Below are positions 10,199 through 20,827 of a DNA stretch of 64,000 nt, one piece after another. The position numbers and the translations under genes are program-made. The stretch's first letter is position 1. Each line of letters opens with the position of its first letter. The DNA is from Candidatus Endomicrobiellum basalitermitum (lineage in GTDB: Bacteria; Elusimicrobiota; Endomicrobiia; Endomicrobiales; Endomicrobiaceae): contig JAITDN010000003.1 of NCBI GenBank assembly GCA_031282525.1, positions 124,001 to 188,000 of the forward strand, given 5' to 3'. The notes below the pieces were generated by a model, which did not search any database, had not been told where the DNA came from, and was given only the letters and a program-made list of their open reading frames with translations.

Positions 10199-12352
10199 TT
10201 AATTATTTCCCATTTTATCTTTTAAATAGTTCTCTATTTTATAATAATCTATTTGCCATTTATTGGTACCCTCTGGCTTTGTTATAAAACCTTTTATTTC
10301 AAGTATACTCAATATATTAGTAGCCTTTGCAGATCCTCCAAAATTCGCTTTAAGTAAATCCTGAGATACACGCCTACGCTCACTTATAAGTTTAAGCGCT
10401 AGAATTAAATCTTTCTCTCCTTTATCTTCCTCATTCTTACAGAAACTATCCTTTTCTTCGACTTCAGTAATTATAGGCTCGTAAATTCTCGGAAATTTTT
10501 GATCATTTATAAAAGAGATAATTCTTTCGACTTCTTTCAACGAGACGTAAGCCCCTTGTAGACGAATAGGTTTTGCTTCTCCAGGCGGTAAAAACAACAT
10601 ATCACCTCTACCAATCAAACATTCAGCCCCAAGCATATCCAAAATAACTCTTGAATCTATTTTTGATGTCGTCTGAAATGATAATCTTGCAGGGAAATTG
10701 GCCTTAATAATACCCGTTATAACATTAACTGACGGTCTTTGAGTCGCAAGAACTAGATGTATACCCACAGCTCTCGCCATTTGAGATAAACGCTGTATAG
10801 AATCCTCTATTTCTTTTTGTGCCATAAGTATCAAATCTGCAAACTCATCTACTATAACAATTATATAAAATTCTTTCTCACCACCAATATTAGCTATTTT
10901 ATTGTTATACTCTTCAATATTTCTCACCATTTGTTTTGCAAACTTTGTATACCTCTCCTCCATAATCACAACAAGTTTTTTTAAAGCTTTTGCGGCCTCT
11001 TTAGGATTCGTTATAACATCTGCATTAATCGCATAAGTACATGGATTAAATATATGAGGAATATTTTTATAAATAGATAATTCAACTCGCTTAGGATCAA
11101 TTAACATAAATTTTACTTCATCAGGACGTGCTTTATACAAAATAGAAAGTATTATAGAATGAATACCAATACTTTTACCCGAGCCCGTAACACCTGCAAT
11201 CAAAAGATGTGGCATTGAAGCCAAATTGGCCACGTAACCCAAACCATCAGTTGTTTTGCCCAAAGCCAAAGTAACCAAGGATTTTGAATTTTTAAAAGCA
11301 CTATTTCCTAAAATTCCCCTTAAACCAACGTTTACGCTTGAAGGATTAGGCACTTCTATTCCTACAGCAGCTTTTTCAGGAACAGGGACAACTCTTATTG
11401 ATGCAGTGCGCATAACAAGAGAAATATTATCAATAATATTAGATAAAGCTTGTATTCTTATTCCAGGGGCCAAAATCAAGTCATAGCGCGTAACAACAGG
11501 ACCTGGAATAATATCTTTAACTTCAGCATTAATACCAAAATCTGCAAGAGTTTTTCTTAAAAGTCCCGCTCTTTCAAAAAAGTCATTTTTATTCACATCA
11601 AAATTTGTAGTAGAGTCAATGCTAAGCAAATCAATAGGAGGAAGTCTATAATTAAAGATTCTAATATTAACTTTTTCATGATCAGGAATCATTTGCACAA
11701 AATTATTTGATTTTTTACATTCTTCTTTCTCATGACCACTTATAATGTTCGGTCTTAAAAATCCATATTTAGAAATTTTAGAGGAAAACTCTTGTTTTAA
11801 TATAAGTTTTGTTTCATTTCTTTGTCTTGTATTTTGAACCTTATCTTTTCTTAATTTTCTCAGAAAATCATATATATAAGAAATTGACGAGCATTCTAAA
11901 ATTCTTACAATAGAGAAAAAAAATATAAGTGTAACTATGCCAAAACAAAGCCATGTGCCAAAAAGTTCCTTAAGAAACACATATAACCTACCTCCAATCC
12001 AACCACCGGAAACTTTCGGCATAAACATAAAATGTATCGCTTCAAACAGCACAGCAGTAGAAACAATAAAAACAACAGACCATATAAAACAAAGCTTTTT
12101 TCCATAGTTAACAGATTGCTTTATTTGCATTATAAAATATCGCAAAAATAATAAAGATATAAAATACGATGCTGTCCCAAACATACTTAATATTACACTA
12201 GAAAAAGCTCGTCCAAATATACCTGATTTAGTCGGTAAAACAAAAACATAAGTACTAAAAAAAAATGCCAACGCAAAAAACAAAACTATTATTTCCCTAC
12301 TTTTTTCTGAAACACTTTGTTTTTTACTCTTAAATTTTTTATTTTCCAACAC
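10199..12352 (-). CDS. ftsK: DNA translocase FtsK/SpoIIIE
   Basis: N-terminal TM segments, Walker A AGVTGSGKS, VDEFADL, ATQRPSVNVITG, C-terminal winged helix. Confidence 0.95.
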   Translation of the reverse strand: MLENKKFKSKKQSVSEKSREIIVLFFALAFFFSTYVFVLPTKSGIFGRAFSSVILSMFGTASYFISLLFLRYFIMQIKQSVNYGKKLCFIWSVVFIVSTAVLFEAIHFMFMPKVSGGWIGGRLYVFLKELFGTWLCFGIVTLIFFFSIVRILECSSISYIYDFLRKLRKDKVQNTRQRNETKLILKQEFSSKISKYGFLRPNIISGHEKEECKKSNNFVQMIPDHEKVNIRIFNYRLPPIDLLSIDSTTNFDVNKNDFFERAGLLRKTLADFGINAEVKDIIPGPVVTRYDLILAPGIRIQALSNIIDNISLVMRTASIRVVPVPEKAAVGIEVPNPSSVNVGLRGILGNSAFKNSKSLVTLALGKTTDGLGYVANLASMPHLLIAGVTGSGKSIGIHSIILSILYKARPDEVKFMLIDPKRVELSIYKNIPHIFNPCTYAINADVITNPKEAAKALKKLVVIMEERYTKFAKQMVRNIEEYNNKIANIGGEKEFYIIVIVDEFADLILMAQKEIEDSIQRLSQMARAVGIHLVLATQRPSVNVITGIIKANFPARLSFQTTSKIDSRVILDMLGAECLIGRGDMLFLPPGEAKPIRLQGAYVSLKEVERIISFINDQKFPRIYEPIITEVEEKDSFCKNEEDKGEKDLILALKLISERRRVSQDLLKANFGGSAKATNILSILEIKGFITKPEGTNKWQIDYYKIENYLKDKMGNN

Positions 12353-12495
12353 AAAAATAATCCTACTTTTGAAAAGCTTATTTTAAAGGGATTTAATAAC
12401 TAAACAACCAACTGATAATTACTTTATCCTAATCTTAAAAATCACAACTTTTAAGATAAAATATTTTATAGATCTATATAGATTTGTTTTCAAAC

Positions 12496-12525
12496 AAAAA
12501 GTTTAGGTGTATCCTTAAACTTTTT
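12496..12525 (-). terminator. Candidate (bidirectional) intrinsic terminator at the 3' end of accB
   Basis: AAAAAGTTTA-GG-TGTAT-CC-TTAAACTTTTT hairpin overlapping the accB stop codon, with A/T tracts on both sides. Confidence 0.6.
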
Positions 12526-12994
12526 CTACCTCAAATAAGTCTTGGTTTAAATTTACTGATTTCCCATTTTCTACCAATATTTTTAATATCTTTGTTTTAA
12601 AAGTGCTTTTTATTTCATTCATAACCTTCATTGCTTCAACTATACATATAGTTCTTCCAATTTCAACAATATCCCCCTCATTAACAAACACTGCAGATGA
12701 TGGAGATGGTGACCTATAAAACACACCCATTATCGGTGATTTTATTGTTTCATTTAAGATTATTGAAGAAACTACTATAGATTCTTTTTTTTCTTTATTA
12801 GAATCCAAAGATTTTTGTTCTTTTATATTTTTTTGAATTACTGTATAATCATCACTGCTATTATGTCTATCATCATAATCTTTACGTTTTATGTAAATTT
12901 TATGCTCTTTTGAATTTATCTCAAGTTCTTGAATCCTCTCATCTTTCATTATTTCGTAAAGAAACTTCACTTTGTCTATAATATTACCACTCAT
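12515..12994 (-). CDS. accB: Acetyl-CoA carboxylase biotin carboxyl carrier protein
   Basis: IKSPIMGVFYRSPSP and biotinylation motif VEAMKVMNEI. Confidence 0.92.
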   Translation of the reverse strand: MSGNIIDKVKFLYEIMKDERIQELEINSKEHKIYIKRKDYDDRHNSSDDYTVIQKNIKEQKSLDSNKEKKESIVVSSIILNETIKSPIMGVFYRSPSPSSAVFVNEGDIVEIGRTICIVEAMKVMNEIKSTFKTKILKILVENGKSVNLNQDLFEVEKV

Positions 12995-13178
12995 AATAAT
13001 CCCTTCTGCAAGAGTGTGAAACTAAAATAAAAAAATACTAGAAATCAAATCAATAATCCAATTATTAACCCTTAATAAATAACAATCAATTACACAATGT
13101 CTAAATAATAAACTACTTATTGAATATTATTGCTGACTTTCCACAAAAAAACAATAAAACCTTTTTTTATTATTTTAT

Positions 13179-15269
13179 TTACAAGATTTTATTTACTACT
13201 TTTAGGCTTAAATTTATTCTTCCTTGACTATCAATTTCAATTACCTTAACTCTAACTTCATCTCCTTCTTTTACAACATCTTCAACCTTTTTTATGCGAT
13301 GATCTGATAACTGAGAAATATGTATTAATCCTTCTTTTCCAGGTAAAATTTCAACAAAAGCACCAAATGTCATAACTTTAACAATCCTACCTTTATAAAT
13401 TTTCCCAACTTCAGCTTCGACAGTCAACGACTCAACATATTCCTTTGCAGAATCAACTCCAACAGATTCCAATCCAGTAATAAACACTTTTCCAGTCTCT
13501 TCAATATTTATCTTAACATTATTATCTTCTTGAATTTTCCTTATATTTTTCCCGCCTGGACCTATAAGCTCGCCAATTTTATCTTGAGGTATAAACAAAG
13601 TTACCATCCGCAGAGCATAATTTGAAATATTATTTCTAGGAACTGAAATTGCAGTATCCATTTTATCTAATATAAATAATCTGCCACGCTTTGCCTGTTC
13701 AAGGGCCTGAGCTATAATTTCAATAGTAATCCCCAAAATTTTTATATCCATTTGTAATGCAGTAACACCTTTTTTTGTACCTGCAACTTTAAAATCCATA
13801 TCTCCAAGATGATCTTCCATCCCCATAATATCTGTTAAAACAATATAATTTTCACCATCTTTAATGAGTCCCATAGCAACACCAGCACAACTTGACTTTA
13901 CAGGCACCCCAGCATTAAACAGAGCCAGTGAACCACCACAAACAGAAGCCATTGACGATGAACCATTTGACTCCAATATATCCGACACTATTCTTATAGT
14001 ATATCCAAAATCATTCTCATTTGGCAAAATATATTTCAAAGCTCTTTTAGCTAAATTTCCATGTCCAATCTCTCTCCTGCTAGTAGATCTCTCTCCTTTA
14101 GGTTCACCAGTTGCAAAACCAGGGAAATTATAATGAAACATGAAACGTTCTTTATGCTCACCTGTAAGTTCATCAACAACTTGCATATCAGTTGGAGTCC
14201 CAAGTGTTACTGTTACTAAAGCTTGAGTTTGCCCTCTTGTAAATAAACTTGAACCATGAACTCTAGGAAGTATATCTGTTTCACAAATTATAGGTCTTAT
14301 TTCTTCAAAATCGCGCCCATCTGAACGAACCCTTTTATTTAAGATAAGTTCTCTAGCTTTTTTATAGAAAATATCCTCTAATATTTCATTTATAGTTGAC
14401 ATTGACTCGTTAGGATATTTTTTTATCAACCTCACTGACAAATCTTTTTTAAATGAACTCCAAAAAAGTTCTCTCTCAAATTTTTCTTTAATTGCAACAC
14501 TTAATTCAGCTTTTAAAATAGCTTCAGATTCAATATCTGTTTTTAACAATAAATTATAATTGGGATATAAAACCTCAATTTTTGTTTTTGTAGAGAACGC
14601 TTTCTGAAACAAACACATTTCTTTTATTGTATCTTTTGCAAGACTTAAAGCCTCAACTATTTCCATCTCTGAAAGTTCATTTGCAGCCGCCTCAACCATC
14701 GTTAAAGCTTCTTCCGTTCCACTAACAACTAAATCCAACTCACTAGATCTCTGATCTGTAATTAACGGATTTATAATGAGTCGTCCATTCACTTTACCTA
14801 TTCTTACAGATGCTACAGGTATTTTGAAAGGCAAATCTGATATATACAAAGCAATTGAAGTCCCCAAAATAGCTGCTATATCAGAATCATTTTTACCATC
14901 ATGTGAAAGAACTATTACAGAAATTTGTGTGTTATTTCTCCAATATTTTGGAAAAAGAGGTCTAATACTCCTATCTATAAGTCTACTTGTTAATATTTCC
15001 CAATCTCTAGGTCTAGCCTCTCTCTTAAAAAAACCACCAGGGATTTTTCCGGCAGCGTAATTTCTTTCTCTATAGTCTACTGTTAAAGGCATAAAATCTG
15101 CATTGGGATTAGGTTCTTTTGAAGCAACTACTGTGGCTAAAACAATTGTCTCACCAATTTTTACAGTGCAAGAACCATTTGCATGTCTTGCAAATTTGCC
15201 AGATTCAATAGTAAATTTTTCTCCAGCAACTTCCAATTCTCTATTAAAATATTCCACTTTTAACTCCAT
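13179..15269 (-). CDS. pnp: Polyribonucleotide nucleotidyltransferase
   Basis: Two RNase PH domains, KH motif IGPGGKNIRKI and C-terminal S1 domain. Confidence 0.97.
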   Translation of the reverse strand: MELKVEYFNRELEVAGEKFTIESGKFARHANGSCTVKIGETIVLATVVASKEPNPNADFMPLTVDYRERNYAAGKIPGGFFKREARPRDWEILTSRLIDRSIRPLFPKYWRNNTQISVIVLSHDGKNDSDIAAILGTSIALYISDLPFKIPVASVRIGKVNGRLIINPLITDQRSSELDLVVSGTEEALTMVEAAANELSEMEIVEALSLAKDTIKEMCLFQKAFSTKTKIEVLYPNYNLLLKTDIESEAILKAELSVAIKEKFERELFWSSFKKDLSVRLIKKYPNESMSTINEILEDIFYKKARELILNKRVRSDGRDFEEIRPIICETDILPRVHGSSLFTRGQTQALVTVTLGTPTDMQVVDELTGEHKERFMFHYNFPGFATGEPKGERSTSRREIGHGNLAKRALKYILPNENDFGYTIRIVSDILESNGSSSMASVCGGSLALFNAGVPVKSSCAGVAMGLIKDGENYIVLTDIMGMEDHLGDMDFKVAGTKKGVTALQMDIKILGITIEIIAQALEQAKRGRLFILDKMDTAISVPRNNISNYALRMVTLFIPQDKIGELIGPGGKNIRKIQEDNNVKINIEETGKVFITGLESVGVDSAKEYVESLTVEAEVGKIYKGRIVKVMTFGAFVEILPGKEGLIHISQLSDHRIKKVEDVVKEGDEVRVKVIEIDSQGRINLSLKVVNKIL

Positions 15270-15361
15270 TTCTCAATCCGTCAAAAATAAAAACTACTAC
15301 ATTAAAACTGAAATAACTTCTTAGTTTTATAACTATTTTAGATTATATTTAAGTGTATTTT

Positions 15362-15622
15362 TTACCTTCTGATATCTAATTTCTTAATCAATGAAGAATA
15401 ATTATCTTTATTATGCTTTCTAATATAATTCAACAATACTTTTCTACGACCTATCATTTTAAGAAACCCCATTTTGGATGCAAAATCTCGTGGAAACTTT
15501 TGAAAATGAGTTGAAAGATATTTAATCTTTGTTGTAAGAATAGCAATCTGAACTTCGATAGAACCAGTATCAGTTAAATGTGTTCTAAACTCTTCAATCA
15601 CCGCTTTTTTAGTAAACATCAT
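15362..15622 (-). CDS. rpsO: 30S ribosomal protein S15
   Basis: DTGSIEVQIAILTTKIKYLSTHF...RRKVLLNYIRKHN; just upstream of pnp. Confidence 0.96.
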   Translation of the reverse strand: MMFTKKAVIEEFRTHLTDTGSIEVQIAILTTKIKYLSTHFQKFPRDFASKMGFLKMIGRRKVLLNYIRKHNKDNYSSLIKKLDIRR

Positions 15623-15821
15623 ATTATTTTTTACCTACCCTTTCCTCATTAATTTTTTGCACTTTAGCGACCCAAAAATTTTACAAAATATTTTATTTCC
15701 TGTCCAACGCCCAATTCCTTATATTTTTCATTATCAAACTCAATGCTTATCTTAAATTTTATTTTAACTTACAAACAAAACAATAAAATAAAGTCACTTT
15801 CAAAGAAAACATAAAAAAATT

Positions 15822-18800
15822 CTATTGCAAACCCCTCCCCTTTAACTCTTCATCTAAATAATCAACCATTCTCTTATCAGATCTACCTATTAACTTACGA
15901 AAGAAATACCTAAATTTATCCATGTATTCAAATATTGCTGGAACAACAATTAAGGTTAGAATTGTAGAACTTATTATACCACCTATTATAACAATCCCCA
16001 TACCTCTCCTAAATTTGCCTATCTCACTAAATCCTAAGGCTGTGGGGAGCATACCAGCAACAATAGCAAATGACGTCATAAGTATGGGACGTAATCGCAT
16101 AGATCCTGCTTTTATTATAGATTCATCTATGCTTAATCCACTACGAATCTGTTGCTGTATACAATCAACTAAAAGTATTGAGTTTTTAGCAACAATTCCA
16201 AGCAGCATTACCATACCTATCATTGTAAACACATCAATAGGTTGCTTAAAAAGTAACAATGCAATTATTCCACCAATAACTGCAAGCGGAAGTGCTGTCA
16301 TAATTGTAAAAGGCGTTACAACAGATTCATAGAGGCTAGCAAGAACTATAAATATAAATACTATCGAAGCGGCACTGGCTATAAAAATACTTTTAAACAT
16401 ATCGCTCATATCTTCAGCATTTCCAGAGAGGTTATAATCAATATTTTTCCATTTTTCAAAATTTTTTGTACTAGATTTCTCCTCATTAAAAATACGTAAC
16501 ACTTCTTTCTGAATTTCACCTACAGTACCGTTAACAGCAATGTTCCCTTCAACTGTAACACAACGAGATTTGTCTTTTCTATATACCTTTGTAGAACTAG
16601 AAGTTTTTTCAGCAAGTGCAATGTTTTTGAGCCTTATAAGTTTATTATTAATATTGCTCACATATGTATCATCAAAATTTCTAAATACATCTTTTTGATC
16701 ATCTTTAAATTTAACTTTAATATCGTATTCAATACCATTATCTTTATATTTCCCAGCCAAAACACCATTAATCATAGCTCCTATTTCTCTACCTACAGCA
16801 CTAGAACTCACACCTAAATCTCTCATTTTTTGATGATCCATTTTTATCTGAATTTCAGGTTTTCCAAGCTTACAATTTGAATGTACGTCAACAAAATAAG
16901 GTATTTTTTTATATCTTTTGATAAGAGTATTTGCCACATCATATAAAACATTAGTATCCCCACCCGTAAGTTCCATAATAAATTCACTTTTTCTACCACC
17001 TGCAGATAGTCTAACAACAGAAAACTCAAGTTCATCGCCAAATTTCTCATTTAAAACTTTCCTTAAATAATCCTTCATTTCCGAAGTCGTCAGTATTTTA
17101 TTTTTAGAGATTGATATATTTTTCTTCTTATTTAACAACCCTTTAACTTTTTCTATAAATCCACCTTGAGACCTTCCTGATACCATCCTAACATATATAT
17201 CTGTTTGGTTAGAAATATTTGTAAACATATCACCAGAACCAACAGTAGAAGAAATAAACTCAATGTTAGAATCATTCATAATTATTTCCTCAATTTGCTT
17301 TGAATATTTATCCATAGTATCTAAAGAAGTTCCCGGCCTTCCTGTAACAGTAACATTAAATTCACCCCACTCAGAATTAGGCATAAATGTAGTCTTGAGA
17401 TACCTTTTTGCTACAATAGTCATTCCTAAAAATACAAATACAAAAATAAGTAGTGTGATAAATTTCCAACTTACAGTAAAATATTTTTTATCTTTTTTCA
17501 AAAATTTAATTGAAATATTTATAAATTTCCCCTTGACTATAAAAGAAATTAGTTTTCTATATGATCTTTCAATAAGACTGAAAATTTTATTAAACCAATC
17601 AACGGTAAACATTCTAAAAATTTTAATAACTCTTTTAAAAATCCTTTGCACTTCACATCCCACAAAAATTTTATCATCACCATGATCAGGAATTATATAA
17701 GCAGAAAGCATAGGAGCTATTGTCAAAGCATCTAAAATAGATATAATCATTGCAAAAACCACCGTTAAACCAAATTCCTTGAAAAATTGTCCCATGATTC
17801 CACTCATAAAAGCAACCGGTAAAAAAACAGCTATAACGGTACTTGTAGTAGCAATAACAGCAAGAGTAACTTCTTTTGTACCTTCGATTGCTGCTTTTAT
17901 AGGATTCGCTCCCTGTTCATAATGTCTAAAAATATTCTCACGCACAACAATGGCATCATCTATTAAAAGTCCTACCGTAAGAGATAATGACATCAGTGAA
18001 ATAACATTTAAACTAAAGCCAAAGATATGCATAAAAACGAAGGCACCTATTAAGCTGTTCGGAATCGCCAAAGCTGTAATAAGAGTTGAACGCCAACTCC
18101 CTAAAAATAAATACACCACTATCACAGCAAGAAAAATACCTTCAAGTATAGTAGATTTTACATCATCAAGATTCTTTCTTACACCAACCGCAAAATCCGA
18201 TATCACTGTAAGTTTTGGTTCACCTTTACACATCCTGTATTTTTCATTTAGTTTTGATATTTTTTCCCTTACTCTATCTGATACCGTAACATCATTTCCT
18301 TTAGCTTGTTTATAAATACTTAATAAAAGAGAAGGTTCATACGTAATCCTCCCATTTTCTTTTATGTCAAGTCTCGATCTTGAAACTTCTTCTCCCATAC
18401 TATACTCAACTTTTGCAACATCTTTTACGGTGACTGCCCTATCATTTCCAGCAAAATTTACAACAATATCATTTATTTGCCCTATTGATTTGAATTCACC
18501 TATAGTTCTAAATGTTATTTCTTCAGCTCCCTTACTAATTCTTCCAGCTGGTATATTTAAACCATTAGATAAAATTTTTGTAGCAAGTATACTAAGGGTG
18601 AGTTCATACTCTTTAAGTTTTCTTTTATCTGCATTAACGTGTAATTCTTTTTTTACACCTCCCATAATCTGAACTCGTGAAACCCCTGAAACTTGAGCTA
18701 AATCCTTAGAAACCACATCATCTGCAAAGTCAAATAACTCCTCAGAACTCATACTTTTAGATTTCAAACTCAGTGTAATAAGAGGCAAGCTATTTATATC

Positions 18801-19193
18801 GGCTTTCATTATGATAGGTTCTTTTATATCATCAGGTAAAGTAGATCTTATTTGTTCTACTTTATCTCTTATCTCTTGAGTTGCAATATCAGGATTTTTT
18901 GAGAGTTCAAATTCACAATAGACTATAGATATATTATCCTGGCTTATAGAACCGGAATGCTTAAGTCCTGAAACACCACTTAAAGTATCTTCTATAGGTT
19001 TCGTAACAAGCTTCTCAATATCCGCAACACCTGCACCGGGATAACTAATCATAACAAGTACATACGGATACTCAACATCCGGAAACATTCTTACATCTAA
19101 CTTATTTAGACATACAAGCCCTAGAATAAGTATAGACACAAGTAATGCCGTAACGAAAGTAGGACGCTTTATCGCTAATTTTGCTAAATTCAT
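15822..19193 (-). CDS. RND (AcrB/HAE1-type) efflux transporter
   Basis: 1123 aa; MFPDVEYPYVLVMISYPGAGVADIE; GLLIDDAIVVREN; duplicated 6-TM halves. Confidence 0.93.
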   Translation of the reverse strand: MNLAKLAIKRPTFVTALLVSILILGLVCLNKLDVRMFPDVEYPYVLVMISYPGAGVADIEKLVTKPIEDTLSGVSGLKHSGSISQDNISIVYCEFELSKNPDIATQEIRDKVEQIRSTLPDDIKEPIIMKADINSLPLITLSLKSKSMSSEELFDFADDVVSKDLAQVSGVSRVQIMGGVKKELHVNADKRKLKEYELTLSILATKILSNGLNIPAGRISKGAEEITFRTIGEFKSIGQINDIVVNFAGNDRAVTVKDVAKVEYSMGEEVSRSRLDIKENGRITYEPSLLLSIYKQAKGNDVTVSDRVREKISKLNEKYRMCKGEPKLTVISDFAVGVRKNLDDVKSTILEGIFLAVIVVYLFLGSWRSTLITALAIPNSLIGAFVFMHIFGFSLNVISLMSLSLTVGLLIDDAIVVRENIFRHYEQGANPIKAAIEGTKEVTLAVIATTSTVIAVFLPVAFMSGIMGQFFKEFGLTVVFAMIISILDALTIAPMLSAYIIPDHGDDKIFVGCEVQRIFKRVIKIFRMFTVDWFNKIFSLIERSYRKLISFIVKGKFINISIKFLKKDKKYFTVSWKFITLLIFVFVFLGMTIVAKRYLKTTFMPNSEWGEFNVTVTGRPGTSLDTMDKYSKQIEEIIMNDSNIEFISSTVGSGDMFTNISNQTDIYVRMVSGRSQGGFIEKVKGLLNKKKNISISKNKILTTSEMKDYLRKVLNEKFGDELEFSVVRLSAGGRKSEFIMELTGGDTNVLYDVANTLIKRYKKIPYFVDVHSNCKLGKPEIQIKMDHQKMRDLGVSSSAVGREIGAMINGVLAGKYKDNGIEYDIKVKFKDDQKDVFRNFDDTYVSNINNKLIRLKNIALAEKTSSSTKVYRKDKSRCVTVEGNIAVNGTVGEIQKEVLRIFNEEKSSTKNFEKWKNIDYNLSGNAEDMSDMFKSIFIASAASIVFIFIVLASLYESVVTPFTIMTALPLAVIGGIIALLLFKQPIDVFTMIGMVMLLGIVAKNSILLVDCIQQQIRSGLSIDESIIKAGSMRLRPILMTSFAIVAGMLPTALGFSEIGKFRRGMGIVIIGGIISSTILTLIVVPAIFEYMDKFRYFFRKLIGRSDKRMVDYLDEELKGRGLQ

Positions 19194-19378
19194 ATTTTTT
19201 ATTCCTTATTTATTTAGTTATTTTTAATTTTAACTCATGAATTATAACATGATTTATTGTTACACAAATTCTTTTAAAATCTAAATTTTCATTGAATACA
19301 TAAATTTATAATAATAACAATTATTTTCACTTTGTTTTCTTTAAAACAATGTTACTTATAAGTTAATCCAAATACACT

Positions 19379-20827
19379 TTAAAATTCATATTTATAATTA
19401 CCGCTATACAATATTTTCGCTTTCTCATATATCTTAATAAGATCTAAAATACTTTGTAAAACATTTAATGCAGCATCATCTAATTCTTGTTCACTTTTTA
19501 AAACAAAATATGTAGTACTTCTCCCTTTTCTTAGAAGATTTTCATCTTCTTTATGCCTTTGTATCTGTATTCTTTCAATTTCGCCAGCAAGTTTAAGTCT
19601 ATTCTTAGCACTATTCCAATCGTCTAAAATTTGAAGCCATTCATTGCTTTCTTTAATTACAGCATATTCAGCAGATTCTTGAGTTGAAAGTTTTGCCAAC
19701 TTATAACTCTTATTTATGCTTCTTCTAAGTCTGAAATCAAGTGGCAACGTATATTCCAAACCTATTGAATAATTCAATCTACCAATTTGCTTTTTCTCAT
19801 ATATACCACCATTAGTAACATTACAATCAAAACTTCCTTTTAAAGCTAACTCCGCACCTAAACTCTTTTGGAAAATTATTTGGTCACACAAAGCAATGTG
19901 AACATTTTCAAGAGCTGAAAGTACATCTGCTCTTACTCTTTTTTTTTCAGGAATTGTTTTATCTTTAAAACTAACACTTTTTTTTTCAAATTTCTCTAGT
20001 TCATATTTAATAACACTTCCGTCTTCAATATTTAAAAACTGATTAAACTCCTTTATAGCTCTTTTTTCAGTTTCATAAGCACGATTTAAATCCAATTCTT
20101 TAGATTTCACTGCAGCTTGCGCTTGAAGTAAATTTGACTTTTCAGATAAATCCATATCATATTTTTTTTGAGTCCAATTTAAAATTTTTCTTGCCCTTTC
20201 TAATGATAACTTTTTAAAATCTATAACTGTTTTTGAATAAGCTAAATCCCAATACGCAAATTTAGCTCTAAGTAAAATATTTTCTATTTCATATTCTAGT
20301 AAATACAACCCTGACCTTATAACTGCTTGTTCCTTAGATATAACAGCCTTTGTAAATACGCCATTTACATCTTTCCATAGTGACTGTTGTAAACTTAAAG
20401 AAGGGGTTAGAAAAATTGATTTTGGCTTCGGCAAATCAGTTCCAACAGAACTATTATTCATATCCAAGCTTTTCCAGTAACTTTTATCGCATTTTAAACC
20501 AAAAGAAACGTCCATACCCATTTTAAGAAATTTACTTATATTTGCACTATAGGTTTCCATTTCATTAAATTTACATTCAGCTCTATTTTTACCATCAATA
20601 TAATTAGTACATGCCTTAAAAAGATAAGAGTACTTTCTCTCAGTTTGAAGAAGCTTTTCTTTTGTAGAATCAATTTTTAAGTTTACAGATCTAAATTCTT
20701 TGTTATTTTTGACAACTATATCAATATAATCTTTTACACTTAATACTTCACAGAAGGCAGAAAATGCCACAAAAATAAACATAATTACTAATGATAATTT
20801 TAATATTTTCATAATATCTCCAATCAT
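19379..20827 (-). CDS. TolC-family outer membrane efflux protein
   Basis: Signal peptide, repeated OEP-like coiled-coil segments (LLQAQAAVKSKELDLNRAYE), adjacent to the RND pump. Confidence 0.82.
   Translation of the reverse strand: MIGDIMKILKLSLVIMFIFVAFSAFCEVLSVKDYIDIVVKNNKEFRSVNLKIDSTKEKLLQTERKYSYLFKACTNYIDGKNRAECKFNEMETYSANISKFLKMGMDVSFGLKCDKSYWKSLDMNNSSVGTDLPKPKSIFLTPSLSLQQSLWKDVNGVFTKAVISKEQAVIRSGLYLLEYEIENILLRAKFAYWDLAYSKTVIDFKKLSLERARKILNWTQKKYDMDLSEKSNLLQAQAAVKSKELDLNRAYETEKRAIKEFNQFLNIEDGSVIKYELEKFEKKSVSFKDKTIPEKKRVRADVLSALENVHIALCDQIIFQKSLGAELALKGSFDCNVTNGGIYEKKQIGRLNYSIGLEYTLPLDFRLRRSINKSYKLAKLSTQESAEYAVIKESNEWLQILDDWNSAKNRLKLAGEIERIQIQRHKEDENLLRKGRSTTYFVLKSEQELDDAALNVLQSILDLIKIYEKAKILYSGNYKYEF

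Noticed and set aside
16844-17050. 68-aa minus ORF and many other short ORFs overlapping large genes (e.g. 50287-50856, 17263-17685, 15922-16332, 26610-27014)
   Set aside because: Shadow ORFs in alternative or opposite frames of clearly recognised genes; no independent support.
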